A DNA stretch of 25,904 nucleotides from Candidatus Poseidoniaceae archaeon. GTDB lineage: Archaea; Thermoplasmatota; Poseidoniia; Poseidoniales; Poseidoniaceae. Positions within the stretch are counted from its first letter, which is position 1. Every line of letters begins with the position of its first letter. Both the position numbers and the translations under genes were made by a program. The notes below the pieces were generated by a model. That model did not search any database, was not told where the DNA came from, and saw only the letters and a list, made by a program, of their open reading frames with translations. Of this stretch, positions 15,918 through 23,870 are shown piece after piece. The DNA lies in contig CASICT010000024.1 of the NCBI GenBank assembly GCA_949373265.1, positions 1 to 25,904 of the forward strand, read 5' to 3'.

Positions 15918-18002
15918 ATGTCGGGGGTACTTGGCCGTTGGGTTGAAGGCGTGCACCCTGTGCGTAGGTTGATGCAACATCCACTCGATGTCACCTATGG
16001 AGGTGTTTCAGGTTGGTATTTCCTTCTAATTATGGGAGTTGTATCTATTGGTTTCTTCATCTTCCAAGTACAGAAAGCGACCAGATTAGTTCTCTTGGGG
16101 TCTAACGACAACCGTTTCGATTCTTGGGGTTCACGCCTGAAGGAGACGGCGACTGTATGGCTAGGACAACGTAAGGTATTGGAAGACCCAATAGCAGGTG
16201 GAATGCACGTGCTAATGTTCTGGGGATTCTTGATGCTTTCAACAGATATGTTTGACTTGGCAAGCGGTAATAAATTCAGTGAACATATTCTTCCTGACTT
16301 AATTAATCCATTGTGGAATGGAATGGTCGAACTTGGATATACCAGTGCTTTGATTGGATGTTTCCTTGCTCTCAACCGCAGAGTATTGTTTACTCCTGAT
16401 AAATTGAAAGGTAAGAGTCAACTTGAAGGAAATGCAATTCTGTTGCTGATTATGACTATCTGTATTACAGCATTTGTAGTCGAGGCTGGAGAAGGTCCAG
16501 ATGCTACATACGAAATGATTGGGGCATGGGTTGCGAATACATTTGAAATCACCCAAGGAATCGTTAACTTTGCTTACTGGGCTCACATGTTAGCAATCTG
16601 TGTTTTCCTATTCCTAATTCCAGTATCTAAGCACATGCACTTGGTCATGGCTCTACCTAACGTGTTCTTCTTTGACACTCAACCCGCAGGTAAGATGCGA
16701 CCACTACAAATGGACGAGAATGGAACAGCAGTTCCTTTAGAAGAATTAGATTTAGAGACATTTGGTGCATCGCAGTATACTCAATTATCTTGGAGAAGTC
16801 TGATCGATGGTTGGGCTTGCACTTCTTGTGCAAGATGCCAAGATGTATGCCCTGCGTATGCTTCTGGCAAAGACCTCAACCCAATGCAAATAATTCACGA
16901 TGTTAGAGAATATGCTAACGAGCATTCTGTACTTCTTCTGAAAGGTGAAGCACCTGAGGAAGATATCATCTCCCGATTCAGTGAATCTGCGATTTGGGCT
17001 TGCACCACTTGTAATGCATGTGTTGATGTTTGCCCAGTGAACATTGAACATGTTCCAAAGTTGACCGATGCCCGCCGTCATTTGATGATGGAGAGAATGG
17101 AATTCGATGAATCAGTCGAAGACACTGTAGCGCCTTTGATGGCCACAATGGAGAACTTAGAGAATGATTCAAACCCTTATGGAATTCCTATGCATGAGCG
17201 TGGAGATTGGGCAGCAGACCTCGATGTCAAGGTTGGAGAGCCGGCTGAATATATTTACTTCGCAGGATGTGCAGCGTCTTTCGATGAAAGAAACAAGAAG
17301 GTCGCCCGTGACACCATCTCGATTATGAAAGAGGCAGGACTAGACGTCGGTATCCTAGGTATGCAAGAAGGATGTACTGGAGATGCAGCTCGTCGTGCAG
17401 GTAACGAATACTTGTTCCAGATGCTGGCTGAGACTAACCTTGCAACCTTCGAGGAAATCGGTGTAAAGAAGATTGTAGCATCATGCCCTCACTGTTTCCA
17501 TACCCTTGGAACAGAATACAAGGACTTCGGCGGACAAGATATTGAAGTCATGCACCACTCTCAATTAATCAATCACCTTCAGGTTGAAGGTAGATTGCCT
17601 GAACCTGCTCACGATGGAAATGTAACCTACCATGACCCATGTTATCTTGGACGCATAGGTGGAGAAACCGAAGCACCTCGTGCTGCAATTGGTGGAGTCG
17701 ATATCGAGACTGAAAAGCATGGCCGAGATTCGTTCTGTTGTGGTGCTGGTGGTGCACAGATGTGGATGGAAGAACATGTGGATGATGACCATGACCGTGT
17801 CAACATCATTCGTGCAAAGGAACTTGCAGAGACAGGTGCAGATACTGTTGCAGTAGGTTGCCCATTCTGTTCCACTATGGTTACCGATGGCCTATCAAGT
17901 ATTGATTCAAAGATGGAAGTCAAAGATATCGCTGAAATCGTTTGGGAGCAAATCAAGGCAAACGATACCAAGATTCAGGCTGCTAAGTCAGACGGCGAGT
18001 GA
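15918..18002 (+). CDS. FadF/EMO-type membrane Fe-S oxidoreductase (HdrD-like, cytochrome b-type N-domain)
   Basis: The 694-residue protein has an N-terminal domain with about five membrane helices (residues 25-260; WYFLLIMGVVSIGFFIF, MHVLMFWGFLMLS). It resembles the NarI/HdrE cytochrome-b type and has His residues placed for heme. Two 4Fe-4S motifs follow, CTSCARCQDVCP (Cys 301/304/307/311) and CTTCNACVDVCP (Cys 362/365/368/372). Two CCG domains come last: YFAGC with EGCTGDAARRAGNEYLF and SCPHC, then DPCYLG with FCCGAGGAQMWMEE and GCPFC. Relatives include FadF and proteins proposed to pass electrons from electron-transfer flavoprotein to the quinone pool during fatty-acid oxidation. That role is inferred; heterodisulfide-type chemistry is less likely without methanogenesis. 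I chose ATG 15918 because the in-frame extension upstream overlaps mvk and lacks family character. Confidence 0.88.
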   Translation: MSGVLGRWVEGVHPVRRLMQHPLDVTYGGVSGWYFLLIMGVVSIGFFIFQVQKATRLVLLGSNDNRFDSWGSRLKETATVWLGQRKVLEDPIAGGMHVLMFWGFLMLSTDMFDLASGNKFSEHILPDLINPLWNGMVELGYTSALIGCFLALNRRVLFTPDKLKGKSQLEGNAILLLIMTICITAFVVEAGEGPDATYEMIGAWVANTFEITQGIVNFAYWAHMLAICVFLFLIPVSKHMHLVMALPNVFFFDTQPAGKMRPLQMDENGTAVPLEELDLETFGASQYTQLSWRSLIDGWACTSCARCQDVCPAYASGKDLNPMQIIHDVREYANEHSVLLLKGEAPEEDIISRFSESAIWACTTCNACVDVCPVNIEHVPKLTDARRHLMMERMEFDESVEDTVAPLMATMENLENDSNPYGIPMHERGDWAADLDVKVGEPAEYIYFAGCAASFDERNKKVARDTISIMKEAGLDVGILGMQEGCTGDAARRAGNEYLFQMLAETNLATFEEIGVKKIVASCPHCFHTLGTEYKDFGGQDIEVMHHSQLINHLQVEGRLPEPAHDGNVTYHDPCYLGRIGGETEAPRAAIGGVDIETEKHGRDSFCCGAGGAQMWMEEHVDDDHDRVNIIRAKELAETGADTVAVGCPFCSTMVTDGLSSIDSKMEVKDIAEIVWEQIKANDTKIQAAKSDGE

Positions 18003-18011
18003 GACTAAACG

Positions 18012-18059
18012 TTTGGCTAGCCAAAGTGCAAGCACTTAATTTTGCAACATTCAAGTTGC
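18012..18059. terminator. Cluster of three inverted repeats between convergent genes
   Basis: The 74 bp between two convergent stops hold a perfect 14-base palindrome TTTGGCTAGCCAAA (18012-18025). AGTGC-AA-GCACT (18025-18036) follows and runs into TTAATTTT. The third is GCAAC-ATTCAA-GTTGC (18044-18059). With T-rich tracts on both strands this is a plausible bidirectional terminator or mRNA 3'-end structure. Archaeal termination often needs only T-runs, so the hairpins could have another use. Confidence 0.5.
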
Positions 18060-18076
18060 TAAATAGGATGGGTGAA

Positions 18077-19243
18077 TCAAGGCTCAGCATTTGTCCAAAT
18101 AGTGATTTCCCGGCCATCGCTGTCGCCAACTGCTTTCTCGCCTATGGTGATCACGACTTCACAGATATCTGCTACTCCATCACATAATTCTTGGTTTGCG
18201 CCTTCAGAGATTGTGATCTCTTCGCCAAGATCCCATTCATTGCCTTCTTCATCAAGAAACGAATATGTGCACATTTGGCCATCTTCGTCTGGATTGCCAA
18301 TATCAACGCACTTTTGTACTCCATCATCGGTCCCATAGCCTATGCTAACTTCTACTAAAGCCCAATTTATGGATTGTCCTTTCATCATTTGTATGTGGAT
18401 AAGGGCGTCTCCGCCGTCTTCACTCATCTCAGGGTCGTTCAATGCATCTCTCCAATCGAACTGTACGAAATTATCCGGGTTCCTTGTTGAAGAAGAAAGA
18501 AAAACTTGACCATCGTTTCCGACCATCGGTTTCTTGATTATCATGACATCGACTACGCAGTCATTGCTACCATCACAGAGGTCTGCATTTTCGCCTTCAG
18601 AGATTGTGATCTCTTCAGCAACATCCCAATAATTGTCGTCAATAAACGAGTAGGTGCACTGGTCGCCATAGTAAATGTTCTCATACGAGTCCCCCGCAAC
18701 ACACAGGTTAGATACACTACCATCTACAACTATTCTAATCTCTATGAGTGACCAATCAATGGAATATCCTTGGGTCATTGATACGTGGACAAGGGCGTCG
18801 CTACCGTTTGCGCTCATGGGAGGGTCGTTAGCAGCATCTCTGTCGTCGAACTGGAAAGTTTTAGATTCCCCATAGAAATCAGGTTCTGCAAGGTAATCAT
18901 AAAGGAAATATCCACCGGTTCCTACTCCACCGAGAACTAAAACTGAAACAATTGCAATCGTAGCAACTGACATTCCGCCAGTTGCTGCTGCACCTGTTGC
19001 ACCTGCAGTTATACCACCAGCAGCCATACCACCAGTACCCATACCACCTGCAGCGATTCCTCCTACGCCTTGGCCTGCGAGTCCGGCACCCATCTCCATA
19101 CTACCAGGAGGTGGTGGTGTCATCATTGACATTCCCTGTGCAGTCCCTTGAAAATCAGGATAGTATTGTTGCGTAAAGTTTGCAGCATCGGCACTAGAGT
19201 ATCCTTGCTGAATCAAGTCTTGATAATACTGGTTTGAATCCAT
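18077..19243 (-). CDS. Membrane-anchored surface protein with two pilin-like repeats
   Basis: The 388-residue protein starts without a signal peptide. A short soluble N-terminus (NQYYQDLIQQGYSSADAAN, then QQYYPDF) leads to a glycine/alanine/methionine-rich low-complexity linker (about 37-90). A membrane helix follows near 92-115 (VATIAIVSVLVLGGVGTGGYF), and then two extracellular repeats. Each repeat has an FDxRDAxNDPxMS opening, a DALxHxxMxxGxSIxW strand, QCTYSFxD or MCTYSFLD, and EEITISEGxNxxLCDG with paired cysteines; they begin near residues 127 and 265. The beta-strand repeat resembles the C-terminal domains of archaeal type IV pilin-like proteins found in marine archaea. The class III pilin signal is missing, so the protein is probably a displayed surface receptor, not a pilus subunit. 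It is convergent with the Fe-S gene. Confidence 0.72.
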   Translation of the reverse strand: MDSNQYYQDLIQQGYSSADAANFTQQYYPDFQGTAQGMSMMTPPPPGSMEMGAGLAGQGVGGIAAGGMGTGGMAAGGITAGATGAAATGGMSVATIAIVSVLVLGGVGTGGYFLYDYLAEPDFYGESKTFQFDDRDAANDPPMSANGSDALVHVSMTQGYSIDWSLIEIRIVVDGSVSNLCVAGDSYENIYYGDQCTYSFIDDNYWDVAEEITISEGENADLCDGSNDCVVDVMIIKKPMVGNDGQVFLSSSTRNPDNFVQFDWRDALNDPEMSEDGGDALIHIQMMKGQSINWALVEVSIGYGTDDGVQKCVDIGNPDEDGQMCTYSFLDEEGNEWDLGEEITISEGANQELCDGVADICEVVITIGEKAVGDSDGREITIWTNAEP

Positions 19244-19342
19244 AATAACAAGTTCCGGTATTGAACCTTACATTTATCACTTTGGCGAAACACAATTGAG
19301 AGTCTGAAATTAATTACACCTGTGTAGAGGGCTTTGGAAGTC

Positions 19343-20002
19343 TTACTCTTCTTCATCCTTAGAGTTCATATCTGCTCCAAATGAACTTAATGTTAGCATA
19401 AAAGAGGCAACTAAGAGATATTCTAGCGGTGCGGCCCAGTTAATCCATGGTTGCATAGCAGCCATATCCCATTCACCCTCTGCAAATTCAGGGTTAACTT
19501 TCAGGCCCAAACTAATTGCATATGACATTCCAGTGAGGGCAATGAATCCCAAAGTTATGGACATGTATCTCAGGTTCTTACCTCTTTGATTCCCTTCATT
19601 CATTCCAAGGTGAGTAACAACTCCCCAGGCTAATCCGAAGTGAAATACATTGACGGCAGTGAAGATATGAAGTTCAATATGGTCATACATGTCCATGAAG
19701 GCCATCAGTGTCAGATTTAATCCCACAAAAATCCCACAAATCATAGAGATGTGCATCCAATACCACCTTCCAACTACCTTATTCACCTGGAATAGGCGCC
19801 AAGAGACATACATCAGTACAAGACCAGTTAACATGATGCCTACTGTAAATATCACTCGCTGAATTCCAGGGTAATCTGCTTCAGAAATGAAGAATGGAAA
19901 TGCCCGATAATCTCCAGATAACACATGGACTAGAGATGATAAGAAGACCGTTAGAGCGGGCAGTATCCATCCTAGTCTAGCGGCCATAAGATCTGTAATC
20001 AT
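19343..20002 (-). CDS. FRAG1/DRAM/Sfk1-like six-helix membrane protein
   Basis: The 219-residue protein has six evenly spaced hydrophobic helices, the topology of the FRAG1/DRAM/Sfk1 family. Compatible features are an extracellular PFFISEADYPGIQRVIF segment after helix 1, which resembles the family's PxISD loop. Helix 4 contains HIFTAVNVFHFGLAW and helix 6 the acidic LEYLLVASFML, where family members have E-W/Y. The C-terminus is acidic and cytoplasmic (NSKDEEE). Eukaryotic members affect GPI-anchor lipid remodelling, autophagy and plasma-membrane sterol retention; no prokaryotic role is settled. It overlaps the upstream epimerase gene by four bases (ATGA), so the two are co-translated. Assignment rests on topology and loop motifs and needs a profile match; an unrelated six-helix protein is possible. 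Confidence 0.6.
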   Translation of the reverse strand: MITDLMAARLGWILPALTVFLSSLVHVLSGDYRAFPFFISEADYPGIQRVIFTVGIMLTGLVLMYVSWRLFQVNKVVGRWYWMHISMICGIFVGLNLTLMAFMDMYDHIELHIFTAVNVFHFGLAWGVVTHLGMNEGNQRGKNLRYMSITLGFIALTGMSYAISLGLKVNPEFAEGEWDMAAMQPWINWAAPLEYLLVASFMLTLSSFGADMNSKDEEE

Positions 20003-20964
20003 CTATATGCCTCCACTGTATCATGGATGCAGTCATCGTATGATTTCCAAATAATTCCTAATTCGTCCTCTGCCTTCTTACTCGAATATTTTGAATCGCC
20101 TTTTGAGAATGCTTTAGCGGCTGAGCGGGTAAGTAACCTCTTTCCAGTAAATAGCCCCATAAACCAATCTTGGAAAACGATGAGAGGTAATAGCCACAAT
20201 GGAATTCCGAACCGTGGGAATTTCATTTTAGGATACAACTTCTTTCCTCTCTTGAGTAAATCATGTATTGTTCCATCTTGGTATGGTGCCAGTACATATC
20301 TGCCATGTGCCTCATCGATTTCGTATGCCAATCGGTGCGCTGTTGCGACATCCTCTACATGTACGAAAGCTAGTGGAATCTTTGGGACCACTGGATACTT
20401 TCCTTTCATCGCATCTCCAATGATATCGGTTGATGGAGTTGGTCGAGAGAATGAACCACCAAGGACTCCACTAGGATTGATCACTCGTAAATCGATATCC
20501 AATTCCTTTGCTAATTCCCAAGCACGACGTTCTGATTCGGTTTTTGCTCTTGTATAAGGCAGTGAGAAATTATCATTCCAATTAGATTCATCTTTTACAA
20601 CATTTTTGGGAGTTGAACCAATTGCGGCTACAGAGGATGTGTAGACTACCCTTTTGATTCCACATGCAGCAGCAGCCCTTAGGACATTTTCAGTTCCCTT
20701 ATTGGCTGTATCAAGAATTAGTTGCCCATCGCCACTAGTGGCATATATTGTAGCCAGATGAAATAGTCCAATTGCACCTTCGAATACTCGATTCCAATCA
20801 TCAGAGTTGAGCACATCAGCCTCGACAAATTCCATGTCGAGGTCAGGGGCTTTATCCATTGAACGAACAGTTCCCCTCACTGTGTATCCTGAATCTATTA
20901 ATTGGCGAGCAAGATTATTGCCGATGTGTCCGTTGACACCAGTCACGACAACAAGCCCTTCCAT
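19999..20964 (-). CDS. NAD(P)-dependent epimerase / dihydroflavonol-reductase-like SDR
   Basis: The 321-residue extended short-chain dehydrogenase opens MEGLVVVTGVNGHIGNNLAR, the TGxxGxxG Rossmann motif at residues 8-14. A VEADVL segment, the catalytic serine region VVYTSSVAAIGSTP and the active-site YTRAKTESE (YxxxK) follow, then VINPSGVLGG and a C-terminal substrate domain with VHVEDVATAHRLAYE. The pattern fits the dihydroflavonol 4-reductase / sterol dehydrogenase-like branch, which oxidises or reduces small hydroxy-carbonyl, sterol or sugar substrates. The true substrate cannot be told. I start at ATG 20964 because the longer frame to 21111 runs antisense through cysS and its upstream residues are basic and unlike the family. 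It is co-translated with the six-helix membrane protein, which may mean a shared role in lipid modification. Confidence 0.88.
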   Translation of the reverse strand: MEGLVVVTGVNGHIGNNLARQLIDSGYTVRGTVRSMDKAPDLDMEFVEADVLNSDDWNRVFEGAIGLFHLATIYATSGDGQLILDTANKGTENVLRAAAACGIKRVVYTSSVAAIGSTPKNVVKDESNWNDNFSLPYTRAKTESERRAWELAKELDIDLRVINPSGVLGGSFSRPTPSTDIIGDAMKGKYPVVPKIPLAFVHVEDVATAHRLAYEIDEAHGRYVLAPYQDGTIHDLLKRGKKLYPKMKFPRFGIPLWLLPLIVFQDWFMGLFTGKRLLTRSAAKAFSKGDSKYSSKKAEDELGIIWKSYDDCIHDTVEAYR

Positions 20965-21018
20965 GCTAGGCCATATGCGACACGGCTTTGAATCATGGCA
21001 TTGTTTGAATAACAGTGA

Positions 21019-21036
21019 ATCACCCCCGAGGGTGAT
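21019..21036 (+). promoter_or_regulatory. cysS: Hairpin over the cysS start codon
   Basis: ATCACCC-CCGA-GGGTGAT is a perfect 7-bp stem with a 4-base loop. Its 3' arm contains GGGTGAT, similar to an archaeal Shine-Dalgarno sequence, and the first two bases of the cysS ATG. It could hide the start codon. Whether it is transcribed is unknown; a leaderless mRNA starting at the ATG would not contain it. Confidence 0.35.
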
Positions 21037-22516
21037 GCCTCTGCGTGTACATGACACCCGCCGGCGGGATAAAGTGGATTTTACCACTATGAATCCCGGT
21101 GTAGTGAACATGTATGTCTGTGGTGTTACAGTGTATGATTTGTGTCATCTTGGTCATGCTCGTTGTTATCTTGCATTCGATTTAATTCATCGTTGGCTAG
21201 AAAAGTCTGGCTACGATGTAAACTATGTTCAAAACTTCACCGATATTGATGACAAAATCATCCACCGGGCCAATGAAACCGGTGAAGACTGGAGAGAACT
21301 AGTTGACAAAAATATCGCTACATATTATCGTGATATGGATGCATTGAATATTCTTCGTGCAGACAAATATCCAAGATGTACGGAATTTGTAGATGAAATG
21401 ATTTCAATAACTTCAGACCTAATCGAGAAAGGAAATGCATATACTTCCTCAGATGGAGTTTACTTTAGCGTAGAGAGTGCCCCTGAAAAGTATGGACAGC
21501 TAACAGGACAAAACATCGATGCTGTTCGTAGTGGTGCAGGTGGTAGAGTTGATGGGACCGGTTCTGGAAAGCGCGACCACAAGGATTTCGCACTATGGAA
21601 AGCGGCCAAACCAGGTGAGCCTACATGGGAATCACCGTGGGGGCCTGGCCGACCCGGATGGCACATCGAGTGTACTGCTATGTCAATGGATTCATTTGGT
21701 TCACAATTCGATATTCATGGTGGTGGCCATGACTTATTATTCCCTCATCATGAAGCAGAGATATTCCAGGGCGAATGTCATACAGGCTGCTCTCCGGTAG
21801 TGCATCACTGGTTACACAATGGATTCGTCAATATCGATGGGGAGAAGATGAGTAAATCTCTTGGGAATTTCTGGACGATTACCGAGATTTTGGAGAAAAT
21901 AAACCCCCTAGTTCTTCGTTTTTCATTAATCAATGCTCATTATCGTTCACCGATTGACATGAATGAACAATTGCTAAAGGATGCAGAAAAGAATCACACT
22001 CGTCTAATGGGAGTTTACCAAGCATCTCTTGAATTGATGGGAATAAATGTTCCACCTTTACCTGAAGGAGATTTGTCTTCACAGGTACCTCTTGTCAAGA
22101 GCCTTGGTCTTCTTGAGAAAATGGCTCAAGGATTTGCAATGGCTATGGATGATGATTTCAATTCCCGTGAAGCATGTGCTAAGGTATTGGGTGCATTAAG
22201 GGAAATGAGCCGAATGTTAGGTTTGTTAGAAGGTGATGATTTAGGGGCCTATGCTCAACACTGTGTCGACTGGCTTGAGGATACTGCAGGTTCTGTTCTA
22301 GGAGTTCTTCCTTCCCGCGAACAAACATTGGCTGAGCCTGAAGAAGACCCTAGGCGAGCAGAAATAGCAGATAGAGTAGAAGAGTTAATCCATAAAAGAA
22401 CTGATGCTAGGTCTTCTAAGGATTGGGCAGCAGCAGATTCTATCAGAGATGAACTAACATCACTCGGTGTCACAGTCACAGATACATCCGAAGGTCCAAT
22501 TTGGGACCTAGTTTGA
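21035..22516 (+). CDS. cysS: Cysteinyl-tRNA synthetase
   Basis: The 493-residue class I enzyme charges tRNA-Cys. It opens MPLRVHDTRRRDKVDF and then NMYVCGVTVYDLCHLGHAR, which combines the zinc-binding Cys and the HIGH signature as HLGH. Zinc and active-site landmarks continue with WHIECTAMSMDSFG and HGGGHDLLFPHHEAE, and the KMSKSLGNF loop follows. The helical anticodon-binding region ends with RTDARSSKDWAAADSIRDEL. Length is normal. I chose ATG 21035; the frame stays open upstream to 20807 but that stretch is antisense to the epimerase gene and has no synthetase character. The gene is divergent from the epimerase across 70 bp, and its last 9 bases overlap the convergent amidohydrolase gene. 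Confidence 0.97.
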   Translation: MPLRVHDTRRRDKVDFTTMNPGVVNMYVCGVTVYDLCHLGHARCYLAFDLIHRWLEKSGYDVNYVQNFTDIDDKIIHRANETGEDWRELVDKNIATYYRDMDALNILRADKYPRCTEFVDEMISITSDLIEKGNAYTSSDGVYFSVESAPEKYGQLTGQNIDAVRSGAGGRVDGTGSGKRDHKDFALWKAAKPGEPTWESPWGPGRPGWHIECTAMSMDSFGSQFDIHGGGHDLLFPHHEAEIFQGECHTGCSPVVHHWLHNGFVNIDGEKMSKSLGNFWTITEILEKINPLVLRFSLINAHYRSPIDMNEQLLKDAEKNHTRLMGVYQASLELMGINVPPLPEGDLSSQVPLVKSLGLLEKMAQGFAMAMDDDFNSREACAKVLGALREMSRMLGLLEGDDLGAYAQHCVDWLEDTAGSVLGVLPSREQTLAEPEEDPRRAEIADRVEELIHKRTDARSSKDWAAADSIRDELTSLGVTVTDTSEGPIWDLV

Positions 22517-23850
22517 ATCTTCAGGTGGACTAATCGGAGGTAACTCCGGAACGAATTCCTCTTCTTTGGCCTCAGCGAGAGTTTCCTTTTCTCTGGATAA
22601 AACAATTACAGATACTGCAGCAATCAAAATAACTCCCATCACGATTGATAGAAGTAGGATAGGGTCTGCCTTTTCTGAATCAGCAGAATTAGAAAGATCA
22701 TCTTCACAAATCCCTGTACATGTTTCAGAACCAGAATCCTCGACCTCTTCTGGACCTTGATTGTTATTTTCACCATCTTCTCCATCGACTTCTTCTGAAC
22801 CTTCATTATTATTTTCATCGTCGGACTCGAAGGTACAACTTCCATCATCTTGGTCTGCTTGAACATTGTAATTCAAGGCTGTAGTATCCATACATCCTGG
22901 TCTGGGTTCAGGTTCAACATTCGAGTTGTCAATGTAGTCTGAATCTGTAATGTAAGGACGGTTTCCATTCGCATCGTAATCGATGTCGTAGTAGTCATAG
23001 AGTTTAGTCATATCAATGTGGAAATTTGCGTGAGATGAGCGATTGATTACATCGAAGTATCTTTCATCCTCCATTGTGAAAATCGGATCGAGTGTCATAC
23101 TTTTCAGGTGATTTACATTATCTCTGTAGTCTCCATCAAATGTAGTTGCTAGCCAATCTTCTAACTCGGAATCTGACATATCTGACACTTCATTCCAGTT
23201 TGCTTTGATATCATCAAATTGATTTAGCATAGCCATTGATAATCCCGATTCGATATTCTCCCAAGTCTGCATTCCTTCAACTTCTGAAGTTGAGGTAACA
23301 TCTACAGCCTTACTAAATTCACTACCATTGATGTATTCCCAATCGTCACCCTTCATGGCAGTCATCAAGTCGATATCACCGAATACAGCTTTTCCTTGAA
23401 CCACAGTTAATCTGACATCAGGATCGACTGCATCGATTAGGTTGCGATATGGGTTGTCATGGAATGTATCAATAACAACTAGGTCGGCAAACATTCCTGC
23501 ACTAATTTGTCCGACGAACCCTTGCCAATTTGCAATTTCAGCAGCACTACTGGTCGTCATTTCAACTAATTCATAATCACTAAAGTGTCCGTCTAATGAT
23601 TCTCGATTCCACATGTCTGCTACCTTTAATTCATGAAGATTATTCTTTGAACCACTTGGACCCCAATCTGGAGCGAGTGAGATTGTAACTCCTGCATTAT
23701 CAGCAGCTACAACATCCGTGGTGTCTCCATACAATAGTAGGTTGGAAACTGGTGACCAAACAAGACCTGCATCAACTTGGGCCATCTTATCGAATTGACT
23801 TCGGTCAAGTGCAGTTTCCATGAATTACAACAGTTTCATCCATGATTAAT
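22508..23850 (-). CDS. Membrane-anchored amidohydrolase, N-terminal half lost, one frameshift
   Basis: The visible product is the C-terminal half of a metal-dependent hydrolase of the amidohydrolase superfamily. It has LVWSPVSNLLLYGDTTDV and ISLAPDWGPSGSKNNLHELK (the last metal-binding Asp), then the closing beta-sandwich GMFADLVVIDTFHDNPYRN. An extracellular extension follows, with a GCMDTTALNYN...DDGSC cysteine motif, an acidic Asn/Glu-rich spacer, a membrane helix (LLLSIVMGVILIAAVSVIVL) and a short basic-acidic tail. It would act outside the cell, tethered by its C-terminus; substrate unknown. Just before METALDRSQ the frame breaks: removing one base from the TTT at 23815-23817 joins MDETVVIHGTALDRSQFDKM, with the metal-ligand His restored. 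The N-terminal half is missing because the contig switches to other DNA near 23850. Confidence 0.85.
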
Positions 23851-23870
23851 CCCTGCACCATGGCTTCGGG
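23846..23870. other. Chimeric junction between archaeal and GC-rich eukaryote-like DNA
   Basis: To the left the minus strand still reads as amidohydrolase (GLIMDETVVIHG). To the right the plus strand reads as aminotransferase (PETEVMVTCGANQAF). Base composition jumps at this point from moderately AT-rich to strongly GC-rich. No insertion sequence, tRNA or target-site repeat marks the join. The exact base cannot be fixed because both readings run into each other for about 15 bases. Confidence 0.8.

Noticed and set aside
20807..21034. 76-codon upstream extension of cysteinyl-tRNA synthetase
   Set aside because: Antisense to the epimerase N-terminus; synthetases of this family begin close to the HIGH region as seen from 21035.
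20965..21111. 49-codon upstream extension of the SDR gene
   Set aside because: Antisense to cysS, basic residues, and the Rossmann motif normally starts within a few residues of the true N-terminus.
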